Shown here in pieces: positions 12,486 to 23,765 of a DNA stretch of 64,000 bases. Under the pieces are notes generated by a model. It was given only the letters and a program-made list of their open reading frames with translations, was not told the origin of the DNA and ran no database searches. The stretch spans positions 32,600,260 to 32,664,259 of the forward strand of contig CM032127.1 in assembly GCA_018894105.1 (NCBI GenBank), in the 5' to 3' direction. The first letter of the stretch is position 1. Each line of letters starts with the position of its first letter. Source of the DNA: Jacaranda mimosifolia (lineage: Eukaryota; Streptophyta; Magnoliopsida; Lamiales; Bignoniaceae). The translations under genes were made by a program, and so were the position numbers.

Positions 12486-13257
12486 TTGAGTTGAAGATTT
12501 CGAAAATCTACAAGAGGTGAGAAAAAAGAGTATAAGCTTGTGATTGAATTTGATACAGAAAACATGTTTTATGGTCTTTCAAGCATGTTTCTCTCCCACT
12601 ATTTTATCAAATACTTTACACCCAAAAAGCATTCGGGAAATCATATTTCCTAGTGAGAATCAAGATCCTAAGGACTTGCAAATAGACCCCCGTGACCGGA
12701 TGTACATCTACTAGCAATCCAAAGGTGCAACTTTTGCTAATTGCATCTTATACAATTCTTGATATATTTTGCCTCACCATTTCATGTAGATCCCCATAAT
12801 AGGACGACCTCTGCATTACTTGGCGTTAAGTCAAACCTACCAATCATTCTTTGATTCAAGATGGGCACCACATCATCCCCCGTGACTGAGTGTATAATGT
12901 GTGGGTGTTCTTAATTCAAAGATGCATCGTATGCTCAATATATGGTCACAGGTTTCCATTTAAGTGTGACCCCCGTGACCGGATGTATTTCACACAAAAA
13001 TGGTAGCGTCATCATGCCATATACTATTGGTATAAGGCTTGGATTAATTAAAACTCCTTTTAATTTGAAATCCATTTTGACTTGATATTTGAAAACTTAG
13101 ACTTTCCAAGTGGGGGGATTTTAGCTTGTAAAGATCTCATCATTTTATCTTCTTATTTAGGTTCTCTATATCCTAGTGTTGCATCGCATACAATAATAGG
13201 ATATGGAAAGCATAAATAAGTAAATGCACCGAGCATACATCCAGGATGGGGATGATC
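12486..13257 (-). other. untranslated leader of Angela copy D
   Basis: This minus-strand leader matches those at 3171-4000 and 20,500-21,250. Three well-kept copies of the CGGTCACGGGGGTC-type motif, read as GACCCCCGTGACCGGATG on the plus strand, lie near 12,686, 12,876 and 12,968. At about 13,257 the orientation flips: 30-40 bp of plus-strand leader (TTTAATATTGATTTTATT) is followed by LTR sequence. No coding signal is present. Confidence 0.7.
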
Positions 13258-13262
13258 ATGAG

Positions 13263-14089
13263 CCTTTAATATTGATTTTATTTATTTTCAAGTTGTTCAA
13301 TAGAAAATTTCGATCAAAAATCGCATTACAGCTTCCAGAAAAAATTCACAAAGTCAGACGATCTGCAGGAAACTGTGAAATAGCAATCTCACGTAAAATC
13401 GCCTCCACCGTTGATCCACACACCAAAGATGCGATCCTAAATCTCCAGATCCTAAGTTGGATTAGATCTGAATATGGAGATGAAGTATGATTGGTTTTTG
13501 GACAGTTTTGGTAGGGAAGAAAAGGAAGAATTCAACACATGAGATACCACTTGAGGGAACAATCGGCATTAGGTTGCACAATAATTCAAAATTAAAACAC
13601 CAAATCCAATGCCAATTGGTCATACTAGGGTCATACCATGCAGTATATTCAGAATTAGAAGAAGATACTTACCTTGAGAAGCAAGATCCAAGGAAGAAAA
13701 CGAAATCTCAAAGTGTTGGCAGATTCGCAACTGGATCTGGCGCAGCGAATTCAGATCCGAATTTGACCAAGCAAAACTCTCAATCAATTCGAACAAAAAA
13801 TCTGGGAGATATCTAACACCTTATGCTATCTTCAATTGAAAATTAGTACCAAAAATTGCATCACATCTTCTAGAAAAATTCTTTCATAATGTCAGACGAT
13901 CTGTAGGAAACTGTGAAATAGCGATCTCACGCGAAATCGCCTCCAACGTTGATCCACACACCAAAGATGAAATCCTAAATCTCCAGATCCTAAGTTGGAT
14001 TATATCTGAATATGGAGATGGAGTATGATCAGTTTTTGGACAGTTTTGGTAGGGAAGAAAATGAAGAATTCAACACATGATATACTACT
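13263..14089 (-). repeat. 538-bp tandem repeat of LTR end plus primer-binding site
   Basis: Three successive minus-strand copies of the LTR 3' end are joined in tandem: a partial one (about 13,290-13,542), a complete unit (13,543-14,080), and the one that belongs to the full LTR starting at 14,081. Each join falls at the same place, after CAACACATGA, where the sequence jumps to a primer-binding-site remnant (GATACCACTTGAG, TATACTACTTGAAG) and then to the LTR end. The period is 538 bp. The short open frames here are LTR sequence, not genes. Confidence 0.8.
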
Positions 14090-16328
14090 TGAAGTAACAA
14101 TTGGCATTAAGATGCACAATAATTCAAAATTAAAACATCAAATCCAATGCTAATCGGTCATCCTAGGGTCATACCATGCAGTATATTCAGAATTAGAAGA
14201 AGATACTTACCTTTAGAAGTAAGATCCAAGGAAGAAAACCAAATCTCCAAATGTTGGCAAATTGGCGACTGGATCTGGCGCAGTGGATTCAAATCCGAAT
14301 TTGACCAACCAAAAATCTCAATCAATTCGAACAAAACATCTAGGAGATACCTAACACCCTATTCTATATTTAATAGAAAATTTGTATAAAAAATCGCATC
14401 ACACCTTCCAGAAAAAAATTTCGTAAAGTCAGACGATCTGCAAGAAACTGTGAAATAACGATCTCACGCGAAATCACCTCCAACGTTGATCCACACACCA
14501 AAGATGAGATCCTAAATCTTTAGATCCTAAGTTGGATTAGATCTGAAGATGGAGATGGAGTATGATCGGTTTTTTGGGGAGTTTTGGTAGGGAAGAAGAG
14601 GAAGAATTCAACACATGAATATCTTGCCTAGAAAGGTTTCTTGGAGGGAAAGCATTTAGAATTTGATTTTCTAATGCTGAAAATTACACTAAAGTTCATC
14701 CAGCTCTATATCTATATATAGAGTGTGTGAGGTGTGATGCCAACTCCCATGAGGCTGTGGGGACTGAAAATTAGTAGTGTGCAAGTTGGCAATTTGAATT
14801 TCAATTTGCCAACTTGGAATCTTATTCCAAATTAATTCAAATCCAATTTGAATTTTTCCTCTTGAAATCCTTGTTCTTCCATTAATTAAATTAATCTAAT
14901 TAATTTAATTAATTAACCTTGACTTAACAATTAAGTCAAGTAAACTTAACTCTTTAAGTTTACTTTAGTCAACTTAACCCCTTAAGTTAACTTCAATCAA
15001 TTGATGATCAATGTGGCACCAAAAAATTAACTCTTTAATTATTTGCCTAATTTAACTCCTTAAATTATTTGCCTAATTTAACTCCTTAAATTAATTGATT
15101 AATTTAACACTTAAATTAATCAAGCCAAAATTAATCTTCAAAAGTCTCCCAAAAATCAGCCATGAAAAAGGTTATCTTTCTAACACTTAGAAAAATATCT
15201 CCGTTAATTAGGAAGGTCTTTTGGCTTTTATGTGTGACCCATTGGATTCTACCATTCATTGGACATAGGCTCACAACCCGTTGTGTCTTTTGAATATTTA
15301 ATATTCATTCTAGTTTAAAACTCCTTTTAAACTAGTCGACTCGATTCAATCGATCTCATCAACTGAAGAGTACCTAATCTCCATGGTCAATGTCCAACCT
15401 CAAGCTCGTGGAGCCCAATTAATTGGTCAAAATGAATGTCTATATAAGAACCGTTTAAAGCTCTATGCGTTCCATGCAAATACGGTCCTTCCATCTCCTA
15501 TCTCCCGAAAGAGGCTTAGGGCAAGATATTTGTTGGCTCCCTAATAGCCTCGATTCTATGCTTCTATTCTAAATTTCCGATTCCTTTGTATGACCTCAAC
15601 TTTGAAAAACTCCTTTCCCAAATTGTCATACCACCTTGCGCAAGGATTTCTTGAAATCGATCATTATAGAATACATAGGAGATGTACTCGCCCTTTACAA
15701 AAGCAAAGAGTCGGATTCCCTCTTTGATCTCACAAACCTCCATGCCAAGTAGCTCATACCCAACCTCACCTCGAACGGCCTGCTAAGTGACCAAGGATGA
15801 GTCAAAGCATGAGGACCGGATACAAGGTTACCATGGATCCTCAGGTCAGAGGACTAATAATATGCACTAGCGTAAGCAGGAGAACTAACGACTATCGACT
15901 TGCCACTACGGCTACCTAGTGGAGTCTCCAATGGGTCTTCAGTGCTTTGTTCTCTAACAAGCACCCACTAACACGCACCCGTATCACATACGGTTGCTCA
16001 TGGAACGGAGCAATATCCAACCCCTTGGATTTATGCATCGTTAGTGTAAGTCCATCCGGATCTTAGATGTCCTATCTCTGAAGATCCTATGACTTGGAAT
16101 GTTTTAAGATCATGACCATGTAAGACTTATTTCATGATTACCACCTAGTGCATGACCAAGTCCCGTAGTCTTAAGTGATCGAAGGACTTCATCCAAATGC
16201 TAGTGAAGTAATATGGTGCATAAGATGAATGTAGCCATATACAAGATATCATTCAATCAAGATTGTTTTTACAAGAAAATAGCTTTACAAGGCCAAACCT
16301 ATTTGCTTGTCGGGCACTATTTCAAACA
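14090..16328 (-). repeat. full-length Angela-type LTR (minus strand)
   Basis: The 2239-bp LTR reads TGTTTGAAATAGTGCCC at its start (16,328) and ends GTTACTTCA at 14,090. A polypurine tract, read as TAGGGCAAGTGGGAGAT on the minus strand, abuts its start at 16,329-16,345. A primer-binding-site remnant abuts its end. It therefore serves both as 3' LTR of the RNase H fragment at 16,343-16,858 and as 5' LTR of the leader and gag at 12,048-13,257. The inverted repeat beside its TATA box is partly deleted (14,730-14,750). Confidence 0.88.
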
Positions 16329-16342
16329 ATCTCCCACTTGCC

Positions 16343-16858
16343 CTAAAGCCAATGCCCTACGGCCTTGAGACCTATCTTCTCAAGATGTGCTTCAAAGACC
16401 TTTTGTCCTAGGGGCTTAGTCAGTGGATCTGCTATATTCTTTTCTGAGGCAACTCTCTCCACTCGGACGTCGCCTCTATCAATGATCTCTCGGATAAAAT
16501 AATATCGCCTCAATATGTGCTTAGATCGCTGATGAGATCTAAGCTCCTTAGCTTGTGCTACTGCCCCGATGTTGTCACAAAAGAAAACAACTGGCTCAGC
16601 TATGCTGGCACTACATTCAACTATTGAATGAAGTTTTTCATCCAAACACCATCCTTTGCAGCTTCAGAAGCTGCAATATATTCTGCCTTTGTGGTTGAGT
16701 CGGCCATGGTATCTTGTTTGGAACTTTTTCAACTTACCGCACTGCCATTGAGGCAAAATGTGAATCCAGAAGTGGATTTGAGGTCATGTACATCGGATTG
16801 GAAACTTGAAGCCAAAAACCCTTCGAGTTTCAATTCTCCATTGCGGTATACTAAAAAC
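16343..16858 (-). pseudogene. copia RNase H C-terminal part (shared-LTR fragment)
   Basis: The minus strand reads the end of the copia polyprotein: AEYIAASEAA-like sequence, then VFFCDNIGAVAQAKE, RSKHILRRYYFIREII, GDVRVERVASEKNIADPLTKPL and the C-terminus VGHWL, stopping at 16,343 next to the polypurine tract. ADPLTKPL is the classic copia RNase H ending. A frameshift near 16,630 separates the two halves. At 16,858 it is cut by the end of the next LTR. Confidence 0.87.
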
Positions 16859-16859
16859 A

Positions 16860-19023
16860 AATCGGCATTAGGATGCACAGTAATTCAAAATTAAAACACC
16901 AAATCCAATGCCAATCGGTCATCCCAGGGACATATCATTTAGTATATTCAGAATTAGAAGAAGATACTTACCTTTAGAAGCAAGATCCAAGGAAGAAAAC
17001 CAAATCTCCAAGTGTTGGCAGATTCACGACTTGATCTGGCGCAGCGGATTCAGATCCGAATTTGACCAACCAACACTCTTAATAAATTCAAAAAAAAAAA
17101 ATTGAAAGATACCTAACACCTAACTCTATCTTTAGTAGAAATTTTGGATCAAAAATCGCATCACATCATCCATAAAAAATTTTCAAAGTCAGATGATCTA
17201 CAGGAAAATGTGAAATAGCGATCTCACGCGAAATTGCCTCCAACGTTGATCAACACACCAAACATGAGATCCTAAATCTCCAGATCCTAAGTTGGATTAG
17301 ATCTAAAGATAGATATGGATTATGATCGATTTTTGGAGAATTTTGGTAGGCAAGAAAAGGAATAATTCAACACATGAATATCTTGCCTAGAAAGGTTTTT
17401 GGAGAGAAAGCATTTAGAATTTGATTTTCTAATGCTGAAAATTACACTAAAATTCTTCCAGCTCTATATTTATATAGAGTGTGTGAGTTGTGATGCCAAG
17501 GAGGCATCACACCTCCCATGAGGATGTGGGGACCGAAAAATAGTTGTGTGCAAGTTGGCAATTTGAATTTGAATTTCATCTTGCCAACTTACCAACTTGG
17601 AATCTTATTCCAAATTAATTCAAATCCAATTTGAATTTTCCATCTTGAAATCCTTGTTCTTCCATTAATTAAATTAATCTAATTAATTTAATTTATTAAC
17701 CTTGACTTAGCAATTAAGTCAAGTAAACTTAACTCTTTAAGTTTACTTTAGTCAACTTAACCCCTTAAGTTAACTTTGATCAATTGATGATCAATGTGGC
17801 ACCAAATAATTAAATCTTTAATTATTTGCCTAATTTAACTCCTTACATTAATTGATTAATTTAACAATTAAATTAATCAAGCCAAAATTAATCTTCAAAA
17901 GTCTCCCAAAAATCGGCCATGGAAAAAGGTTATCTTTCTAACACTTAGAAAAATTTCTCCGTCAATTAGGAAGGTCTTTTGGATTTTGTATGTGACCCAT
18001 TGGGTTTTACCATTCATTGGACATAGGCTTACAACCCGTTGTGACTTTTGAATATTTAACATTCATTCTAGTTTAAAATTCCTTTTAAACTAGTCGACTC
18101 GATTCAATCGATCTCATCAATTGAAGAGTACCTAATCTCCATGGTTGATGTCCAACCTCAAGCCCATGGAGCCCAATTAATTGATTGAAATGAATGTCTA
18201 TATGAGAACCGTTTAAAGCTCTACGCGTTCCATGCAAATACGGTCCTTCCGTCTCCTATCTCCCGAAAGAGGCTTAAGGTAAGATATTTGTTGGCTCCCT
18301 AATAGCCTCGATTCTATGCTTCTATTTTAAATGCCCAATTCCTTTGTGTGACCTCAACTTTGGAAAACTCCTTTCCCAAATTGTCATACCACCTTGCGTA
18401 AGGATTTCTTGAAATCGATCATTATAGAATGCATAGGAGATGTACTCGCCCTTCACAAAAGCGAGGAGTCGGATTCCCTCTTGGATCTCACAAACCTCCA
18501 TGCCAAGTAGCTCATACCTAATCTCACCTCGAACGGCCCGCTAAGTGACCAAGGATGAGTCAAAGCATGAGGACCGGACACAAGGTTACCATGGATCCTC
18601 AGGTCAGAAGACTAATAATATGCACTAGCGTAAGCTGGAGAACTAACCACTACCGACTTGCCACTACGGCTACCTAGTGGAGTCCCCGGTGGGTCTTCAG
18701 TGCCTTGTTCTCTAACAAGCACCCACTAACACACACCCGTATCACTTACGATTGCTCATGGAACGGAGCAATATCCAACACCTATGACTTGGAATGTTTT
18801 AAGATAACGACCGTGTAAAACTTATTCCATGATTACCACCAAGTGCGTGACCAAGTCCCATAGTCTTAATTGATCTAAGGAATTCTTCCAAATGCTAGTG
18901 AAGTAATATGGTGCATGAGATGAATGTGGCCATATACAAGATATCATTCAATCAAGATTGTTTTCATAAGAAAATAGTTTTACAAGACTAAATCTATTAG
19001 CTTATCGGGCACTATTTCCAACA
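16860..19023 (-). repeat. near-complete Angela-type LTR (minus strand, second in array)
   Basis: This LTR of about 2.16 kb has its start (TGTTGGAAATAGTGCCC) at 19,023 and its end (GTGCATCCTAATGCCGAT) at 16,860. The last ten or so bases are missing where it joins RNase H of the neighbouring fragment. It retains the inverted repeat GTTGTGATGCC..GGCATCACACC (17,488-17,513) and a TATA-like box (17,463-17,480). About 70 bp near 18,780 are missing relative to the other LTRs. Confidence 0.86.
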
Positions 19024-19037
19024 ATCTCCCACTTGCC

Positions 19038-19925
19038 CTAAAGCCAATGCCCTACGGCCTTGAGACCCATCTTCTCAAGATGTCCTTCAAAGACCTTTTG
19101 TCCTAGGGGCTTAGTTAATGGATCTGCTATATTCTCTTCTGAGGCAACTCTTTCCACTCGGACGTCGCCTCTATCAATGATCTCTTGGATCAAATGATAT
19201 CACCTCAATGTGTGCTTGGATCGCTGTTGAGATCTTGGCTCCTTAGCTTGTGCTACCACCTTGGTGTTGTCACAAAAGACAACAACTGACTCAGCTATGC
19301 TAGGCACTACATTCAACTCTTGAATGATGTTTTTCATCCAAACACCTTCTTTTGCAGCTTCAGAAGCTGCAATATATTCTGCCTTTGTGGTCGAGTCGGT
19401 CGTGGTGTCTTGTTTGGAACTTTTCCAAGTTATCGTGCCACCATTTAGGCAAAATATGAATCCAGAAGTGGATTTAAGGTCATCTACATCGGATTGGAAA
19501 CTTGAATCAGAAAACCCTTCGAGTTTCAATTCTCCATTGCCGTATACTAAAAACATATCCTTTGTTCTTCTCAAGTACTTGAGGATTGTCTTTACGGCCA
19601 ACTAGTAACTTTCACCGGGATTGGATTGGAACCTACTCGTAACACTTAGCCAGTGTGCCACATCCGTCTTGTACATTGAACTGCATACATTATGCTCCCT
19701 ATGGCAGAGGCATAGGGTATTTGGGACATCCTTCATTTCTCTTGCTCAGTCTTAGGGGCCATAGACTTTGAGAGACTAATGCCATGCCCCATAGGAAGGA
19801 ATCCTTTCTTGGATTCTTCCATACTAAACCTTTTTAGTATTTTGTCAATGTACAGGATTTGGGAAAAGCGTCCTATGTATTGGGAATATGTATCTATAGA
19901 GATAGATCAAAAAGGATGCTAGAGC
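19038..19925 (-). pseudogene. copia RT end and RNase H (minus strand)
   Basis: From 19,925 downward the minus strand gives the end of RT (GIHIYRDRSK context near 19,870-19,925, GFLPMGHGI near 19,790), the AVKTILKYLRRTKD connection, and RNase H. RNase H shows FSDSSFQSDVDDLKSTSGF, KAEYIAASEAAKE and VVFCDN, ending VGHWL with a stop at 19,038. The polypurine tract and LTR follow directly. A TGA near 19,198 interrupts the frame (HTLR-stop-YH). The upstream part is cut near 19,925 by a plus-strand leader. Confidence 0.86.
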
Positions 19926-19939
19926 TCAAAAGTCTTTTG

Positions 19940-21250
19940 CATCACATAGGACTCATGTACAAGTGTTGTGCAAGGTCTCAAGTTTATGTTTAACATTTTT
20001 AAGTGCTTCTTAAAATTAGTTAAAGTTAACCTCCTAGTTAGTTTCATTATTGTTATGCATAACCAATTATTTGTTTATGGGATGAGCATTTAATTGATAG
20101 AATTAATTGTTAATTCTAGTTTATTTATTGTTAATTTGATTGTTGAATGGATGATGAATGAATAGAGATAATCATTAGCTTTTAATATTGATTTTATATA
20201 TTTTTAAGTTGTTGAAAAATGGTTGTATTAAATTGTGGCTTGCATGCCTCTTAAATTCATCTTGTAATTGTTATGAGAGTAAAATCACTAGGAGTGAGGA
20301 TTTCTTTCTCATGTAAATGCTACAAAGAGCAAATGAGTCCATTGGAGGCATGAAGACTTTTTGAAGGCTCATGAATGTATGGGATACAATCATGTAATTG
20401 CTAGATTTAATAAACCCACTTAAAATCAACTAAGTAATGCACCTATGGCTCTAAGTGCATCACTTGGTTAAGGCTCATGGTCATCCCACCCTAGATGTAT
20501 GCTAGGCGCATTTACTTATTTATGCTTTCCACATCCTATTATTGTATGCGATGCAAGACTAGGATATAGAGAACCTAAATAAGAAGATAAAATGATGAGA
20601 TCTTTACAAGCTAAAATCCCCCCACTTGGAAAGTCTAAGTTTTCAAATATTAAGTTAAAATGGATTTCAAATTAAAAGGAGTTTTAATTAATCCAAGCCT
20701 TCTACCAATAGTATATGGCCTGATGACGCTACCATTTTTGTGTGATATATATCCGGTCACGGGGGTCACACTTAAGTGGAAAGCTGTGACCATATATTGA
20801 GCATACGATGCATCTATGAATTAAGAATGCCCACACATTATACACTCAGTCACGAGGGATGATGTGGTGCCCGTCTTGAATCAAAGAATGATTGGTAGGT
20901 TTGACTTAATGCCAAGTAATGTAGAGGTCGTCCTATTATGAGGATCTACATGAAATGGTGAGGCAAAACATATCAAGAATTGTATAAGATGCAATTAGCA
21001 AAAGTTGCTTACCTTTGGATTGCTAGTAGATATATATCTGGTCACGGGGGTCTATTTGCCAGTCCTTGGGATCTTGATTCTCACTAGGAAATATGATTTC
21101 TCGAATGCTTTTTGGGGGTAAAGTATTTGATAAAATAGTGCGAGAAAAATATGCTTGAAAGACCATAAAACATGTTTTCTGTATCAAATTCAATCACATG
21201 CTTATACTCTCTTTTTCGCCTCTTGTAGATTTTTGAAATCTTCAACTCAA
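19940..21250 (+). other. untranslated leader of Angela copy E, with repeated motif
   Basis: This 1.3 kb stretch has no coding signal. The motif ATCCGGTCACGGGGGTCAC at 20,751-20,769 recurs as ACTCAGTCACGAGGGATG (20,844) and ATCTGGTCACGGGGGTCTA (21,036), with a weak form near 20,931. The spacing is about 90-110 bp. The same set lies in the leaders of copies A and D. Confidence 0.65.
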
Positions 21251-22100
21251 ATGGCCAAAAATCCACTGTCAAGCATTTTGGAAACCAATAAACTAACCGA
21301 GTTTAACTTCCAAGACTGGCTTAGGAACCTTAAAATAATTCTTGACTTTGATAAGAGGACTTATGTCCTAGATGAATGTCCCGTGGACACATTGGGTGAT
21401 GACGCATCTAATGAGGACTACAAATGGTTCGCGTGTTTTGTAGATGATGATCTACAAGTTCGATGCCTCACGATAGCATCCATGACTAATGAGCTCCAAA
21501 AGACTCATGATCATATAAAGCATGCTTGTGAAATCTATAAGCACCTGCAAGAGTTGTATGGTGTGCAAACAAGGCATGAAAGGTTCGCGCTCTATAAGGA
21601 ACTCTTTAGATCATGAATGAGTGAAGGCTCTAATGTCCACGATCACGGTCTTAAAATGATTAGTCTTATTGAGAAGCTTGGACGACTCAATGTGATCATG
21701 GACAATGACCTTTACATAGATTTGATCTTACAGTCATTGCCGCCATCGTTCGACCAGTTTGTTATGAACTTCAACATGTCCAAGCAAGAAGTTACGATTA
21801 ACAAACTGGTGAACATGCTTATGATCGCAGAGGCTACATTGAAAAAGGAGAAACCTCTTGTGCTTGCTTCCACCTCTAGGTTGAAGGGCCCCAAAGGCCC
21901 CAAGAAGGGAGGAAAAAAGAAGAAAAGTTATTCCTTTAAAGGGAAGCAACGCGAGAAGGGTTCTGGGAGAGCCAAGAAAAGGCTAAGACTGATGCAAATT
22001 GTTTCCACTGTGGTGAGAAGGGTCATTGGAGGAGAAATTGTAAAGCTTACCTTGCTACTCTTGATAAGGGTATATTTTTCATTAAAGTGCATTTAACGAC
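21251..22100 (+). pseudogene. copia gag with intact zinc knuckle (copy E)
   Basis: Gag is the structural capsid-nucleocapsid protein. The start at 21,251 (MAKNPLSSILETNKL) is preferred over upstream ATGs because it is conserved in four copies. The capsid region carries FQDWLRNLKII, MTNELQKTHDHIKHA, LYGVQTRHERFAL, then SLPPSFDQFVMNFNMSKQ and a basic GPKGPKKGGKKKKS stretch. A TGA at 21,614-21,616 replaces Arg in FRSRMSEG. A frameshift near 21,965-21,990 puts the zinc knuckle CFHCGEKGHWRRNC (22,000-22,041) in another frame. The knuckle has all four zinc ligands. Confidence 0.9.
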
Positions 22101-23288
22101 AAATTCTACCACATGGGTATTCGATACCGCATACGGTTCTCACCTTTGTAACTCATTTTAGGGGATGGAAAGAAGGAGTCTGCGTGAAGGGGATATGATC
22201 CTCCACCTAAGAAATGGAGCAACTATTGCTGCCACATTCCAAGGAATAATCAAGCTAGATTTAGGGAATAAAAGCATTGTACTTGATCCGATTTTCTATG
22301 TACCGAATCTTGTCAAAAATATTATTTCAATTCCCGTTCTAGATAATGAAGGATTTGATTTTTCAATATCGAATGGGAAATTGTTGGCGTCAAAGAATGG
22401 TTCTTTTGTTACACAAGGTATATTGACTAACGGATTGTACATACTTGATTCCCAACCTTCACTAATGCACATTCAAACAAACAAAAGGAAGCAAGATATC
22501 CAAGAAAATGCCATGCTTTGGCATGCAAGACTTGGCCATATATCCAAAAATAGGATGAGCAAGTTAGAAGTTCTCAAAGCACTAAATGTTAGTGGCATTG
22601 AGAAACTTCCAACTTGTGAATCTTGTTTAAAAGGAAAAATGGCCAAAGCTCTGTTTGGAGGATAATCTGAGCGCTCCACAAATCTTTTGGATTTGATCCA
22701 TACAGATGTTTGTGGACCGCTAAGATTAGTGGGAGAGGAGGATATTCTTACTTCATTACCTTTACAAACGATCATAGTCGATTCGTACACTTGTATCTTA
22801 TGAAGTACAATTCCGAAGCCTTTGAAAAGTTCAAAGAGTATAGGAATGAAGTAGATAAGCAATTAGGGCTAAGTATTAAAACTCTACGATTAGACCGAGG
22901 AGGAGAATACTTAAGCACCGAATTCTTGGATTATCTAAAGGAGAATGGGATTCTCTTGCAATGGACTCTACCCGGCATACCCCAACTCAATGGAGTAGCC
23001 AAGAGGAGAAACCGCACATTGTTAGACATGGTGCGTTCCATGATGAGCTTCTCCGATGTACCAATATCTATTTGGGGATACGCCTTAGAAACGACAGCGA
23101 AGTTACTAAACCTAGTACCTTCAAAGTCGGTATCAAAAACATCATATGAGATATGGCATGGCAAAGCACCCTCTTACTATTATTTAAAGGTTTGGGGATC
23201 TCCCGCCAACGTAAGACGGACAGTGGGAGATAAGTTGGATAGTAGATCCATCTTGTGCAAGTTTGTGGGATACCCAAGGGAGATTTAG
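22101..23288 (+). pseudogene. copia protease and integrase (copy E)
   Basis: The aspartic protease motif near 22,118 reads VFDTAYGSHLCN, so the DTG-type catalytic triplet is DTA. Next come RREGDMILHL-like sequence, YVPNLVKNIISIP, and the integrase zinc finger with LWHARLGHISKNRM and CESCLKGKM. The catalytic core has the first Asp (IHTDVCGPL) and second Asp (RLDRGGEYLS), but the Glu position reads NGVAKRRNR, with Lys replacing Glu. A frameshift and stop near 22,663 separate finger and core. The frame ends CKFVGYPRE at 23,288, where it meets LTR sequence. Confidence 0.9.
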
Positions 23289-23289
23289 T

Positions 23290-23764
23290 CCAATCATACT
23301 CTATCTCCATCTTCAGATATAATCCAACTTAGGATCTGGAGATTTAGGATCTCATCTTTGGTGTGTGGATCAACGTTGGAGGCGATTGCGCTGGAGATCG
23401 CTATTTCACAGTTTCCTGCTGATCGTCTGTCTTTGCGAATTTTTTTTGGAAGCTGTGATGCGATTTTTGATCCAAATTGTATACTAGAGATAGCATAAGG
23501 TGTTAGGTATCTCCTAGATTTTTTGTTCGAATTGATTGAGAGCTTTGGTTGGTCAAATTCAGATCTGAATCCACTGCACCAGATCCAGTCGCGAATCTAC
23601 CAACGCTTGAAGATTGGGTTTTCTTCCTTGGATCTTGCTTCTAAAGGTAAGTATATTCTACTAATTCTAAATATAATGCATGGTATGACCCTGGGATGAC
23701 CAATTGGCATTGGATTTGGTGTTTCAATTTTGAATTATTGTGCATCCTAATGCCGATTGTTCCT
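23290..23764 (+). repeat. LTR 3' fragment joined to copia integrase (copy E)
   Basis: The last 475 bp of the Angela LTR in plus orientation match the end of copy C (ATCCAACTTAGGATCTGGAG, GTGTGTGGATCAACGTTGG, GATGACCAATTGGCATTGG). It ends GCCGATTGTTCCTT, lacking the final CA, and is fused directly to an inverted LTR start. Confidence 0.82.
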
Positions 23765-23765
23765 T

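Larger units (their letters stand above)
19940..23764 (+). mobile_element. Angela-type copia element, copy E (leader-gag-PR-INT plus LTR scrap)
   Basis: Plus-strand leader (about 19,940-21,250), gag, protease region and integrase run in the right order to 23,288. There the integrase C-terminal part ends and the last 475 bp of an LTR in the same orientation follow. RT, RNase H and the 5' LTR are missing. It is the best-preserved gag-integrase copy of the family in the window, and served as the guide for reading the others. Confidence 0.85.

Noticed and set aside
13224..14389. Three open frames of 80-109 codons on the plus strand
   Set aside because: They are antisense to tandem LTR-end repeats and share the same non-coding repeat sequence; none has family-like content.
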